In this document: positions 1 to 10,788 of the stretch, piece after piece
Layout: the number at the start of each line of letters is the position of its first letter
Position numbering within the stretch: the stretch's first letter is position 1
The notes under the pieces: model-generated
Database searches by the model: none
Told to the model about the DNA's origin: nothing
The model's input: only the letters and a program-made list of their open reading frames with translations
NCBI GenBank assembly: GCA_038380435.1
Contig: JAWZYU010000034.1
Coordinates: forward strand, 38,688,901-38,752,900
Reading direction: 5' to 3'
Origin: Ryuthela nishihirai
Taxonomy: Eukaryota > Arthropoda > Arachnida > Araneae > Heptathelidae
Length of the DNA stretch: 64,000 bases
Program-made: the position numbers and the translations under genes

Positions 1-828
1 CATTTAGCCCACGGTGTGCAAAAAAGTGCCGCTCAGAGGTAAAACAACCCAACGTTAAAGAACACGTTGGATGGCCTTGACGGGAGGCTACCATCTGTCT
101 CCCAACAGCTGTTCCAGTGGGTCCCCTCCCCCAACCTTCTCTGAGCCTTCGGGATCCATGTGACCTGGCCATTTAGCCCACGGTGTGCAAAAAAGTGCCG
201 CTCAGAGGTAAAACAACCCAACGTTAAAGAACACGTTGGATGGCCTTGACGGGAGGCTACCATCTGTCTCCCAACAGCTGTTCCAGTGGGTCCCCTCCCC
301 CAACCTTCTCTGAGCCTTCGGGGTCCATGTGACCTGGCCATTTAGCCCACGGTGTGCAAAAAAGTGCCGCTCAGAGGTAAAACAACCCAACGTTAAAGAA
401 CACGTTGGATGGCCTTGACGGGAGGCTACCATCTGTCTCCCAACAGCTGTTCCAGTGGGTCCTCTCCCCAACCTTCTCTGAGAATTCGGGGTCCATGTGA
501 CCTGGCCATTTAGCCCACGGTGTGCAAAAAAGTGCCGCTCAGAGGTAAAACAACCCAACGTTAAAGAACACGTTGGATGGCCTTGACGGGAGGCTACCAT
601 CTGTTTCCCAACAGCTGTTCCAGTGGGTCCTCTCCCCAACCTTCTCTGAGCCTTCGGGGTCCATGTGACCTGGCCATTTAGCCCATGGTGTGCAAAAAAG
701 TGCCGCTCAGAGGTAAAAGAACCCAACCCAACCCCCAACCTTCTCTGAGCCTTCGGGGTCCATGGGACCTGGCCATTTAGCCCACGGTGTGCAAAAAAGT
801 GCCACTCAGAGGTAAAACAACACAACCC
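1..828 (+). mobile_element. SINE 3'-module array, runs off the left edge
   Basis: Four to five copies of the SINE 3' module of about 169 bp lie head to tail. The module junction (tail CCCAA joined to CGTTAAAG) recurs at about 53, 222, 391 and 559. The last copies are shortened. There is no tRNA head inside the window, so the 5' part of this element lies to the left. Reading frames crossing it are by-products of the repeat. Confidence 0.9.
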
Positions 829-920
829 AGTCTCCATGAAATGACAATTTAAGCTTTTCATCCGACGAAGTGTTGAGCACAGCTAAGGCCCAGAGAATCC
901 AGCTCATTCTCATGTGGTAT

Positions 921-1172
921 ATACACCGAAGGGCCAAAACATTATGACCAGCGTTCCTTTATGCAAATCGAAGTAACTACAGGTAAACGACGGCACGTGT
1001 GAATGTCATTAAAACGGTATAAATAACACCTGATACTGAGCTCTGTTAATCAGTTGTTCATCAGATGAAAAAGGCAGCAGACTTAAGTCAACAGAGGGAT
1101 ATTGTGGCGCAACTCGCCCGTAATTTGAATGCTGGTAACAGGAGTGTCACAACACACAGTACATCGACCCTG
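921..1172 (+). mobile_element. 5' remnant of a Tc1-like DNA transposon
   Basis: The segment starts after a TATA stretch with ACACCGAAGGGCCAAAACAT, a layout I recall from terminal repeats of Tc1-like elements. A short leader follows, then an ATG at 1065 opening a Lys/Gln/Arg-rich frame that reads LSQQRDIVAQLARN, like the first helix of a Tc1-type DNA-binding domain. The frame then runs into a SINE fragment. No right end is seen. The family call is from memory of such termini, not from a search. Confidence 0.4.
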
Positions 1173-1238
1173 CTGAAAAAGCAACCGTCCTTCGAATGGG
1201 ACGTTATTTCATTATGTTTACAAATAAATAGGTTTTAA
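1065..1238 (+). pseudogene. truncated transposase N-terminus fused to SINE sequence
   Basis: A 57-codon frame from ATG 1065 to TAA 1236-1238. The first 35 or so residues could be the helix-turn-helix start of a Tc1-type transposase. From about 1173 the DNA matches the SINE body (CGTCCTTCGAATGGGACGTT compared with the usual CGTCCGTCGGATGGGACGTT), so the C-terminal third is chimeric. The DDE catalytic domain is absent. It may be only a short chance frame. Confidence 0.25.
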
Positions 1239-1362
1239 TCAAACTTCAGACAAATGAACTCATTTTTATGCATTTTTAATTTTCCTGCTTTGGTCAACCG
1301 CAACTGGTCAACTGCAACTGCAACTGGTTTCCTGCAACTGGTCAACCGTTGTTCGGGCCCGG

Positions 1363-1746
1363 GTTGGGTTGTTTTACCTCTGAGCGACACTTTTTTGCAC
1401 ACCATGGGCTAAATGGCCAGGTCACATGGACCCCGAAGGCTCAGAGAAGGTTGGGGGAGGGGACCCACTGGAACAACTGTTGGGAGACAGATGGTAACCT
1501 CCCGTCTAGGCCATCCAGCGTGTTCTTTAACGTGCACAGGGTATGGCTCTCCCGCACACCGGCCACGGCTTAACGTTCCATCCGACGGACGGCGGCCTTT
1601 CCAAGCCCATCGGTGTCCCCTACTGACCGTGGGCAGGGCGGGGAATTTTGCGGAGATAAATCTCAACGTTGACCCAGCTGGGACTCGAACCTGGGAACTA
1701 CAGATTACGAGCCTGGCGCGCTACTGACTGAGCCACTCCCGCCCCC
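1363..1746 (-). mobile_element. SINE, full length, minus
   Basis: Reads tail (TTGGGTTGTTTTACCTCTGA) to head (ends GAGCCACTCCCGCCCCC). Flanked by a 12-bp duplication with one mismatch, GTTCGGGCCCGG at 1351-1362 and GTTTGGGCCCGG at 1747-1758, as expected for target-primed insertion. Confidence 0.9.
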
Positions 1747-1799
1747 GTTTGGGCCCGGTGTATCTAGTGGGCAAAGGCTGGTACCCTACGATTGAGGCA

Positions 1800-2490
1800 A
1801 TCCCCGACCCATTATAATCTGAAGGGCACTTTCTTTTGCACACACTGAAAGGACAAGCCACAAGGACCCCAATATCTCAGGTGTGATTAAGGGAAGGGAA
1901 CACCGTGGTCAAGTGTTATGAGACATACTCCTAGTTTGCTGAAAAACTGATATTTTGTCAGAGTGGGGTATGAACCCATGACCTGCAGATTGCAAGCGGG
2001 GTTAGAGGGGAGGGGGAGGCTGTCTGTAGTGCACCATGCTCGTAATCTATATTTTCCAGGTTCGAGTCCCAACTGGGTCAGCGTTGAGATTTATCTCCAC
2101 AGAATTCTTCGCCCTGCCCTGGGTGAGTAGGGGACACCGATGGGCTTAGAAAGACCGTCTATTAGTCGGATGGGATGTTCAGCTGTGGCTCAGTGTGCGG
2201 GAGAGCCACACCCTGTTTAGGTTAAAGAACATGCTGGATGGTCTTGACGGGAGGACGCCAAGACCATCCTTCATGCAGGCCGTGGTCCGTTGTGTGGGAG
2301 AACCATACTTTGTTCACATTAAAAACTGGCTGGATGGCTTTTAGGGGAGGCTATTATTGGTCTCATAGCAGCTGTCCAGTGGGTACCCTTCCCAGCAACC
2401 TTCTCTGACCCCTTGAGGTCCTTGTGACCTGGCCATTTAGCCCATTGTGCGCAAAAAAGGCGCCGCTAAGAGGTAAAAGAACTCAACCTC
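1800..2490 (+). mobile_element. old, diverged SINE pieces
   Basis: A minus-strand tail piece lies at about 1825-1880 and a diverged box-B piece at 1965-2000. From about 2036 a plus copy can be followed through box B (GGTTCGAGTCCCAACTGGGT), the body and a tail ending about 2488. The body is rearranged: near 2215-2320 a segment with the GTGTGGGAGA block occurs twice. Confidence 0.7.
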
Positions 2491-2530
2491 GAGATCTTAC
2501 ACCACATTAAATAGGTCCTAATAATTTAAA

Positions 2531-2920
2531 GGTTGGGTTGGATTGTTTTACCTCTGAGCGGCACTTTTTTGCACACCATGGGCTAAATGGCCACGTCACA
2601 TGGACCCCGAAGGCTCAGAGAAGGTTGGGGGAGGGGACCCACTGGAACAGCTGTTGGGAGACAGATAGTAGCCTCCCGTCAAGGCCATCCAGTGTGTTCT
2701 TTAACGTGCACAGGGTATGGCTCTCCCGCACACGGAGCCACGGCTTAACGTCCCATACGACGGACGGCGGCCTTTCCAAGCCCATCTGTGTCCCCTACTG
2801 ACCGTGGGCAGGGCGGGGAATTTTGCGGAGATAAATCTCAACGCTGACCCAGCTGGGACTCGAACCTGGGAACTACAGATTACGAGTCAGGCGCGCTACC
2901 GACTGAGCTACCCCCGTCCC
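2531..2920 (-). mobile_element. SINE, full length, minus
   Basis: Complete tail-to-head copy ending GAGCTACCCCCGTCCC. I did not find a convincing target-site duplication. Confidence 0.9.
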
Positions 2921-3423
2921 ATACTTTAAAAGAATTTCTGCTCTCTGATCATTGAGGCGCATTCTAACTTCATCCTCTGCGCATATCACCAGTTGTGAAT
3001 AATTCTTCTACTTGTGAAGATGCTAACAATGACGGGAGGATGGGGAGCAGAGAGGGAAGACTCTGACATCACAAGACGACGCGACTTATTAAACAGCGTG
3101 TTACGTGGTTTCCTTAAGTAATTAGTGTCGACCTTCGTTAAGAGTTTGATGTCAGCTGACCACGAGCACAGAACATTCCGGGTGGCAGCAGAAAGGATTA
3201 ATGAACGCAGCGCTGATGATGATGATGATGCTCTTGGTGCAGCTGAGAGGAGATGCTGGATTCTAGCACAGACGAACTTAAGATTTATAAGGATTTCTTA
3301 AAAGATAAATCAGCAAAAAATTAATCTGCAATCAAGGAAATATAATCTATCCCCAGTTACTCCTTATAGCCCGGTAGTTAAACATTCCATTACTCGATAA
3401 ATCGTAATATATCAATAGAGAAT
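2921..3423. other. non-repeat stretch, no gene seen
   Basis: Mixed-composition DNA with a short GAT run at about 3214-3230. No open frame of note, no RNA gene, and no match to the repeat families of this window. Confidence 0.6.
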
Positions 3424-4070
3424 ACCGATGGGCATGGAAAGCAACCGTTCTTCGGATGGGACGTTAAGCCGTGGCTCCGTGTTCGGGTTGGATTGTTTTA
3501 CCTCTGAGCGGCACTTTTTTGCACACCATGGGCTAAATGGGCAGGTCACATGGACCCCGAAGGCTCAGAGAAGGTTGGGGGAGGGGACCCACTGGAACAG
3601 CTGTTGGGAGACAGATGGTAGCCTCCCGTCAAGGCCATCCAGCGTGTTCTTTAACGTGCACAGGGTATGGCTCTCCCGCACAAGGGGCCACGGCTTAACG
3701 TCCCATCCGACGGACGGCGGCCTTTCCAAGCCCATCGGTGTCCCCTACTGACTGTGGGCAGGGCGGGGAATTTTGCGGAGATAAATCTCAACGCTGACCC
3801 ACCTGGGACTCGAACCTGGGAACTACATATTACGAGCCTGGCGCGCTACCGACTGAGCACCCTCGCCCCTCCGTGTTCGGGAGAGCCATACCCTGTGCAC
3901 GTTAAAGAACACACTGGATGACCTTGACGGGAGGCTACCATGTCTCTGCTAACAGCTTTCCAGTGGGTACCCTTTCCCCAACCTTCTCCGAACCCTTGGA
4001 GTCCTTATGACCTGCCCATTTAGTCCACTGTGTGCAAAAAAGTGCCGCTCAGAGGTTAAACAACCAAGCC
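3424..4070 (+). mobile_element. older SINE (plus) split by a younger SINE
   Basis: The host body reads from ACCGATGGGCATGGAAAG at 3424 and resumes at 3869 through to a tail ending about 4070. The two halves are separated by the minus copy at 3487-3868. The host head is missing. Confidence 0.85.
3487..3868 (-). mobile_element. SINE nested in SINE, minus
   Basis: Flanked by a perfect 12-bp duplication, CTCCGTGTTCGG, at 3475-3486 and 3869-3880, which lies within the host body. The head end has a small deletion (GAGCACCCTCGCCC). Confidence 0.92.
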
Positions 4071-4083
4071 CTCCGTCATTACG

Positions 4084-4473
4084 AGGGACGGGAGTAGCTC
4101 AGTCAGCAGCAATCTAGGCTCATAATCTGCAGTTTCAGGTTCGAGTCCCGCCTTAATCGGCGTTGAGATTTATCTCCGCAAAATTCCCCGCCCTGCCCAC
4201 GGTCATTAGGAGACACCGATGAGTTTGAAAAGGCCGCCGTTCGTCGGATGGGACGTTAAGTCGTGGCCCTGTGTGTTTGAGAGCCATACCCTGTGCACTT
4301 TAAAGAACACACTGGATGGCCTTGACGGGAGGCTACCATCAATCTCCCAACAGCTGTTCCAGTGGGTCCCCTCCCCCAACTTTTTCTGAGCCTTCGGGGT
4401 CCTTGTGACCTGGCCATTTAGCCCATCGTGTGCAAAAAAGTGCCGCTCAGAAGAAAAACAACCCAACCCAATG
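4084..4473 (+). mobile_element. SINE, full length, plus
   Basis: The head (GGGACGGGAGTAGCTCAGTC), box B, body and CAACCCAACCCAAT tail are all present. The head is more diverged than in most copies, so this is an older insertion. Confidence 0.85.
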
Positions 4474-5168
4474 TGTAAAACTCCCCGCCCTGCCCACGGT
4501 CAATAGGGGACACCGATGGACTTGGAAAGACCGCCCTCCGTCGAGGGGACGTTGAGCCGTGACTCCGAACGAACATATGCGAGAGAGCCATACCCTGTGC
4601 ACATTAAAGAGCACGCTGGATAGCCTTGACGGGATGCTACCACCTTCTGCTAATAGCTGTTGCAGTGGATCCCCTTCCTCCCAACCTTCTCGAGGCGGGG
4701 GTGGCTCAGTCGGTAGCGCGCCAGGCTCGTAATCTGTAGTTCCCAGGTCGAGTCCCAGCTGGGTCAGCGTTGAGATTTATCTCCGCAAAATTCCCCGCCC
4801 TGCCCACGGTCAGTAGGGGACACCGATGGGCTTGGAAAGGCCGACGTCCGTCGGATGGGACGTTAAGCCGTGGCCCCGTGTGCGGGAGAGCCATACCCTG
4901 TGCACGTTAAAGAACACGCTGGATGGCCTTGACGGGAGGCTACCATCTGTCTCCCAACAGCTATTCCAGTGGATCCCCTCCCCCAACCTTCTCTGAGCCT
5001 TCGGGGTCCATGTGACCTGGCCATTTAGCCCATGGTGTGCAAAAAAGTGCCGCTCAGAGGTAAAACAACCCAACCCAATCCCAACCTTCTCTGAACTCTC
5101 GGGGTCCTTGTGACCTGACCATTTATCTTATTGTGTGCAAAAATGTACTGGTCACAGGTAAAACAGAC
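4474..5168 (+). mobile_element. older SINE (plus) split by a SINE
   Basis: The host lacks its head, starts in the AAAACTCCCCGCCCTGCC block, is interrupted at 4692-5078 and ends with a diverged tail at about 5168. Confidence 0.85.
4692..5078 (+). mobile_element. SINE nested in SINE, plus
   Basis: Flanked by a perfect 13-bp duplication, TCCCAACCTTCTC, at 4679-4691 and 5079-5091. Full-length copy close to the family average. Confidence 0.92.
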
Positions 5169-5297
5169 TTACACTTTTCCTTAAATCAAAACATTTCATA
5201 ACGCTGATTTCGAGTATTCATTTTTTTTTGCTGGCCTAGGATTTATGGGGTGATTGCTCCCGCCTAGCCTGCAAAACATTATGCAGAAAATAGCAAA

Positions 5298-5531
5298 TGG
5301 GTTGGGTTGTTTTACCTCTGAACCGCCCTTTTTTGCACACCATGGACTAAATGGCCAGGTCACCAGGACCCCGAAGGCTCAGAGAAGGTTGGGGGAGGGG
5401 ACCCACTGGAACAGCTGTTGGGAGACAGATGGTAGCCTCCCGTCAAGGCCATCCAGTGTGTTCTTTAACGTTGGGTTGTTTTACCTCTGAGCGGCACTTT
5501 TTTGCACACCATGGGCTAAATGGCCAGGTCA
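5298..5531 (-). mobile_element. SINE 3' modules only, minus
   Basis: One full 3' module followed by the first 60 bp of a second, joined at the usual junction. Body and head are absent. The copy stops in GGCCAGGTCA and passes into unrelated DNA. Confidence 0.85.
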
Positions 5532-6008
5532 TGATATTAAAGAACAGTTATCCATTTAAATGAAGAGCCTTTTAATATTCTGTCATTGGGCGAATGGCAG
5601 TAAATTGTGACGTCACCTTTGAAGTCACCTAACTCAATTCATCTGGAAACGCCACGGCAATGATTATTGGCATTAGGCCCTTGTGGAGCAAAGATTCGCG
5701 TTAAATGGTACTTCGTTTCATAACCACGGTGATAACGGCTCGGGAGGAACGAACGTTGTCATGGCAACTGAAGAGAACGTTTCCTCGACGCAGACCATTA
5801 GCTGGGTTCGTGGGTATCAGTTTTATCCTGCTATTCGACTGAAGAGCGTGCATTTAAATGTATTTCTCTGGAATTTGAAGAAGCGAAGGTCTCTTCAACT
5901 CACAGAATAATATTTTCATCCGTTAATAGTGATTGGCATTAGGAATTTCGATGGCAATGGCCTTACCGTTCCCATTGATTGGATTATAGCGGTCGGCTTG
6001 CTGTTTTA
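5532..6008. other. non-repeat stretch
   Basis: Two short segments resemble each other (GATTATTGGCATTAGGC near 5662 and GTGATTGGCATTAGGAA near 5929). A 75-codon frame at 5683-5910 has no features I recognise, and I do not call it a gene. Confidence 0.5.
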
Positions 6009-6360
6009 CTTTAGAGCGGCACTTTTTGCACACAAAGGGATTAAATGGTTGTTTGGGTTGGGTTGTTTTACCTCTGAGCGGCACTTTTTTGCACACTATG
6101 GGCTAAATGGCCAGGTCACATGGACCCCGAAGGCTCAGAGAAGGTTGGGGGGAGGGGACCCACTGGAACAGCTGTTGGGAGACAGATGATAGCCTCCCGT
6201 CAAGGCCATCCAGCGTGTTCTTTAACGTGCACAGGGTATGGCTCTCCCGCACACGGGGCCACGGCTTAACGTCCCATCCGAAGGACGGCGGCCTTTCCAA
6301 GCCCATCGGTGTAATTAAATGGTAAGGTCACAAGGACCCCAAAGTTCTCATGAAGTTTAT
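6009..6360 (-). mobile_element. older SINE tail (minus) split by a 5'-truncated SINE
   Basis: The host tail at 6009-6048 resumes at 6314. Between them lies a minus SINE (6049-6313) that ends in the body at AAGCCCATCGGTGT, so its head is missing. The 9-bp duplication ATTAAATGG at 6040-6048 and 6314-6322 shows that the truncation happened at insertion. Confidence 0.88.
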
Positions 6361-6364
6361 TTCT

Positions 6365-6500
6365 CATTGTTTACCTCAGAGCGGCAATTTTTGCATACAT
6401 TGGGCAAAATTGCCAAATTTACCAGAACCTCAAGTTCTTAGAGAAGGCTGGAGTTATGTTGTTTTACCTCTGAGCTTCACTTTTTTCACTCTTTGGACTA
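6365..6500 (-). mobile_element. diverged SINE tail pieces
   Basis: Two degraded minus-strand tail segments (TTTACCTCAGAGCGGCAATT and a second near 6460) form the landing site of the next SINE. Confidence 0.65.
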
Positions 6501-6887
6501 GGGGCGGGGGTGGCTCAGTCGGTAGCGCGCCAGGCTCGTAATCTGTAGTTCCCAGGTTCGAGTCCCTGTTGGGTCAGCGTTGAGATTTATCTCCGCAAAA
6601 TTCCCCGCCCTGCTCACGGTCAGTAGGGGACACCGATGGGCTTAGAAAGGCCGCCGTCCGTCGGATGGGACGTTAAGCCGTGGACCCGTGTGCGGGAGAG
6701 TCATACCCTGTGCACGTTAAAGAACACGCTGGATGGCCTTGACGGGAGGCTACCATCTGTCTCCTAACAGCTGTTCCAGTGGGTCCCCTCCCCCAACCTT
6801 CTCTGAGCCTTCGGGGTCCATGTGACCTGGCCATTTAGCCCATGGTGTGCAAAAAAGTGCCGCTCAGAGGCAAAACAACCCAACCCA
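6501..6887 (+). mobile_element. SINE, full length, plus, nested in SINE tail
   Basis: Flanked by the perfect 10-bp duplication CTTTGGACTA at 6491-6500 and 6888-6897. Confidence 0.92.
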
Positions 6888-6897
6888 CTTTGGACTA

Positions 6898-7100
6898 AAT
6901 GGTGAAGTCACAAGGACGCCAAGTTCGCAGAAAACGTTGGGGTTGGGTTTTACCCAACCCTAACGTTCTCGTTGGGGTTTTACCTCTGAGCGTCCCTTTT
7001 TGAACACTATGTTCAAAATAGCCAGGTCACAAGGACCCCAAATTCTCGGAGTAACGAGTTGGGTCGTTTTACCTCAGAGTGGCAATTTTTTTACATATAA
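6898..7100 (-). mobile_element. degraded SINE tail pieces
   Basis: Three short diverged minus tail segments, recognisable by the TTTTACCTCTGAGCG-like and GGTCACAAGGACCCCAA-like blocks. Confidence 0.6.
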
Positions 7101-7112
7101 TTCATAAATGAT

Positions 7113-7503
7113 TGGGTTGGGTTGTTTTACCTCTGAGCGGCACTTTTTTGCACACCATGGGCTAAATGGCCAGGTCACATGGACCCCGAAGGCTCAGAGA
7201 AGGTTGGGGGAGGGGACCCACTGGAACAGCTGTTGGGAGACAGATAGTAGTCTCCCGTCAAGGCCATCCAGTGTGTTCTTTAACGTGCGCAGGGTATGGC
7301 TCTCTCGCACACGGGGCCAGGGATTAACGTCCCATCCGACGGACGGCGGCCTTTCCATGCCCATCGGTGTCCCCTACTGACCGTGGGCAAGGCGGGGAAT
7401 TTTGCGGAGATAAATCTCAACGCTGACCCAGCAGGGACTCGAACCTGGGAACTACAGATTACGAGCCTGGCGCGCTACCGACTGAGCCACCCCCGCCCCA
7501 CTT
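7113..7503 (-). mobile_element. SINE, full length, minus
   Basis: Flanked by the 9-bp duplication ATAAATGAT at 7104-7112 and 7504-7512. Confidence 0.92.
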
Positions 7504-7512
7504 ATAAATGAT

Positions 7513-8240
7513 GAGATCACAATGGCGCAGAGAGGGTTGGGTAAAAAGGGGATCCACCGGACTGCTCTTTAGAAGACAGTTGGTAGACTCTCGTAAAGGT
7601 AAACCAACGTGTTTTCTAACCTGCGCAGCTCTCCCATACATGGCACCTGTATGGACCCTAGGGCTCAGGGAAGGTTGATGAAGGGCATCCAATAGAGTAC
7701 TGTTAGGAGAAAGATGGAAGTCTCCCGCCGTTAAGACCTTTCATCTTATTCCTTAATACCTATCAGCATCACCTTTCTACACTCAATGGGATAAATGGCC
7801 AAGTCACAAGGACCCCGAAATATCAGAGAAGGTTGTGGGAAGGGGACCTGCTGGACAGTTGTTAGAAAACAGATGGTATCATCTTGTTAAGCTGTACAGT
7901 CGCTCAAAAAAGTATCCGAACACTATGGTTGATTGCAAAATTCAGAAAAAATATCTGGCATTGATTTTTTTAGAAATTAGTCATCTGGCAACCTTCGTGT
8001 CACTGTACAACATGTTCTTAACGTGTGCAGGATATTGCTCCCTGATACACGGAACCACGGCTAAACGTCCTATCCGACGGACGGCTTCATTTACAAGCCC
8101 ATCGGTGTCCCCCACAGACCGAGGACCGGGCGGGGAGTTTTGCGGAGATAAATCTCAACGATGGCTCAGGAGGGGGGAATCGACCTGGGAATTGCAGATT
8201 ACGAGTCTGGCGCGCTACCGACTGAATCAACTCTCGACAG
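7513..8240 (-). mobile_element. diverged SINE (minus) split by a half-MITE
   Basis: Degraded tail segments at 7513-7790 lead to a better copy from about 7783. It is interrupted at 7897-8005 and resumes at CAACATGTTCTTAACGTG through body and head to about 8230. Confidence 0.75.
7897..8005 (+). mobile_element. half-length MITE with TA duplication
   Basis: Starts CAGTCGCTCAAAAAAGTATC, as other MITE copies here do, but stops at the palindrome centre (CTTCGTGTCACTG). TA is present on both sides (7895-7896 and 8006-8007) and the host SINE continues across. It therefore inserted as, or was reduced to, a 109-bp half element. Confidence 0.75.
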
Positions 8241-8562
8241 CAGTAAACTTTTAAAGGAAAATCGAAACACTTTGTTAAAACCAAGTTAGAAAAATTTCTC
8301 AATATTTTTGGTTTGGAGTGAAAAAAAAATGTCTTCTCAGACGACTTTTTTTTTTCAAGCCACGAGTCTCATGCATGTCTCCCACATCTGCAGAGGAAGG
8401 GAAAGATCGCTCACCGAAATACACCGGAAATGACGTTGAGAAATGTGGTTCGCTCGTTTTTCTAGACAGTTTTAAAAAAAATTTTGCACTTCGGGAACTA
8501 CGATTTGTAAAGGAAAAGGAATAGTGAGAATTCCCGCGGTCTCAAATTGCCTCATTTAGGAT
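8241..8562. other. non-repeat stretch
   Basis: AT-rich with A and T runs. A 68-codon frame at 8318-8524 has no recognisable feature. No gene called. Confidence 0.5.
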
Positions 8563-9470
8563 TTGGGTTGTTTTACCTCTGAGCGGGGGGCGGGGGTGGC
8601 TCAGTCGGTAGCGCGCCAGGCTCGTAATCTCTAGTTCCCAGGTTCGAGTCCCAGCTGGGTCAGCGTTGAGATTTATCTCCGCAAAATTTTCCCGCCCTGC
8701 CCACGGTCAGTAGGGGACACCGATGGGCTTGGAAAGGCCGCCGTCCGTCGGATGGGACGTTAAGCCGTGGCCCCGTGTGCGGGAGAGCCATATCCTGTGC
8801 ACGTTAAAGAACACGCTGGATGGCCTTGACGGGAGGCTACCATCTGTCTCCCAACAGCTGTTCCAGTGGGTCCCCTCCCCGAACCTTCTCTGAGCCTTCG
8901 GGGTCCATGTGACCTGGCCATTTAGCCCATGGTGTGCAAAAAAGAGCCGCTCAGAGGTAAAACAACCCAACGTTAAAGAACACGCTGGATGCCTTGACGG
9001 GAGGCTACCATCTGTCTCCCAACAGCTGTTCCATTGGGTCCCCTCCCCCAACCTTCTCTGAGCCTTCGGGGTCCATGTGACCTGGCCATTTAGCCCATGG
9101 TGTGCAAAAAAGTGCCGTTCAGAGGTAAAACAACCCAACCCAACCCTCTGAGCGGCACTTTTTTGCACACAATGAGCTAAATAGCCAGGTCACAAGGACC
9201 CCGAAGACTCAGAGAAGGTTGGGGGAGGGGACCCACTGGACAGCTGTTGGGAGATAGATGGTAGCCACCCGTCAAGGTCATCCACCCTGTTCTTTAACGT
9301 GCACATGATATGGCTCTCCCGCACACGGGGCCACGGCTTAACGTCCCATCAGATGGCGGCCTTTCCAAGCCCATCGGTGTCCCCTACTGACTCAACGCTG
9401 TCACATTTGTTACTCGAAATTGGGGACTGCAGATTACGAGCCTGGTGTGCTACCAACCGAGCCCACCAGT
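8563..9470 (-). mobile_element. older SINE (minus) split near its tail
   Basis: Tail start at 8563-8586, then resumes at 9146 and runs through a shortened body to a diverged head near 9470. The gap holds the plus SINE below. Confidence 0.85.
8587..9145 (+). mobile_element. SINE with two 3' modules, plus, nested
   Basis: Full head and body plus two 3' modules, junction near 8970. The 10-bp duplication CTCTGAGCGG lies at 8577-8586 and 9146-9155. The two-module element is flanked as one unit. Confidence 0.92.
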
Positions 9471-10087
9471 CCCCTAAAATCATGGTACGAGTAATTCCAT
9501 CAATCATTAGTCATTCAATCATCATCAATTCATCAATCATAGAGTCATTATTCACAAACTAAAATTTTTAAATGCACCAAAATAAAAAAAATACAACACG
9601 ATTTTTAATATTCGAACTGAAACTGAAGCACACTTCTGCGAATAGCATCGTTAAGGGCAATCTTATTAAAACGGTTTCCAGAGATGAGGATTCAAAGCAT
9701 CCTCCTGGAAGAGTGGAGTTTCCAATCCAGTTCTCCTCCTGTTCCTATGATTTCGCCGTTGTTCAAAATAGCCATCCCCTCAAATCACCGAAAGTGACAC
9801 TTCACTCGTCGATTGCCTCACATCCTGTAGCGACACCTGGCAATCACGTCTTCGGACAATGACGTCACAAGGGAATGGGGAAAGAGAGGGAGTGAAGCGC
9901 AAGATGGATGATCCAGCCCCAGGCCTGCTTCGAGATTGATGGAGACTGCGGAGGGCTCTCACCTCTGTCATACGGATACTTGACTGGAAGGGAAATGCAT
10001 CAATGCTATCAAACAACGGAATTGCTTTAATGACAATTAAATGAATCAATGTCTGCATTGCATTAACTCTGAGTGCAACTTTAATAT
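9471..10087. other. non-repeat stretch
   Basis: Includes a CAATCAT-type simple sequence at about 9495-9550. Two overlapping frames (9572-9862 plus, 9780-10175 minus) show no domain, start context or composition that supports coding. Confidence 0.5.
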
Positions 10088-10435
10088 TCACAAATGAACT
10101 ATAAGGGTCAGGTCTCAAGGACCCCAAAGGCTCAGATTTAGTTTTCACAAATGAATTATAAGGGTCAGGTCTCAAAAACCTCCAAAGACTAAGATTTAGT
10201 ATTCACAAATGAATTATAAGTGTCAGGTCTCAAGGAGCCCAAAAGTTCAGATTTAGTATTCACAAATGAACTATAAGGTCAGGTCTCAAGGACCCCAAAG
10301 GCTCAGATTTAGTATTCACAAATGAACTATAAGGGCCAGGTCTCAAGGACCCCAAAGACTCAGATTTAGTATTCACAAATCAACTGTAAAGGTCAGGTCT
10401 CAAGACCCCAAAGGCTCGGAACTCGATAGGATTTA
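10088..10435 (-). repeat. 56-bp minisatellite derived from the SINE tail
   Basis: Six units of about 56 bp, each with TTCACAAATGAACTATAAGG then GTCAGGTCTCAAGGACCCCA. This matches the SINE segment CACACAATGGGCTAAATGG plus GTCAGGTCACAAGGACCCCG. The DNA following the array (10436-10500) continues as a degraded minus tail. Confidence 0.75.
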
Positions 10436-10499
10436 ACCTCTGAAAGGAACTTTTGTCCAAAGAGTCTAATGTAGCCTGGTCTCAAGGATCCCAAATGTT

Positions 10500-10788
10500 T
10501 AGAACTGAATAAAGAAAGGATTCTGTTTTCTCGATGTTGAACAACATAAGTTAGATATTTAGAGTTATGGATATTTGAATATTTAGCAGTAATAATGGCA
10601 ATTTGAATAATTGCCCCGAAAAGTTAATGAAAAAAAAATTTAAAGCGAAAGCAGCAACCATTACACTAAACTTTTCTAGCCTGTCAAAACGTGTATTTAG
10701 CAGTTCACGTAAAAATTATGCTAATTTTTAGACAATTCTGAATGCATTTTTGACGAATAAGCTAACTTTTTTAATATTCCAGCTTTAA
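10500..10788. other. AT-rich spacer with a piece of the 61-62 kb repeat
   Basis: The segment at 10550-10607 (GAGTTATGGATATTTGAATA, then TTTAGCAGTAATAATGGCAA) resembles the arm of the inverted repeat at 61.0-62.6 kb. Nothing else is recognised. Confidence 0.45.

Noticed and set aside
8707..9168. Recurring minus-strand frames beginning GCFTSERHFFAHHGLNGQVT at many loci
   Set aside because: This is the SINE read backwards. The same peptide appears wherever a SINE lies, with frameshifts, and cannot be a protein family under selection.
9572..10175. Possible small genes of 96 and 131 codons
   Set aside because: They overlap on opposite strands, have no motif or start context, and one runs into the SINE-derived 56-bp repeat.
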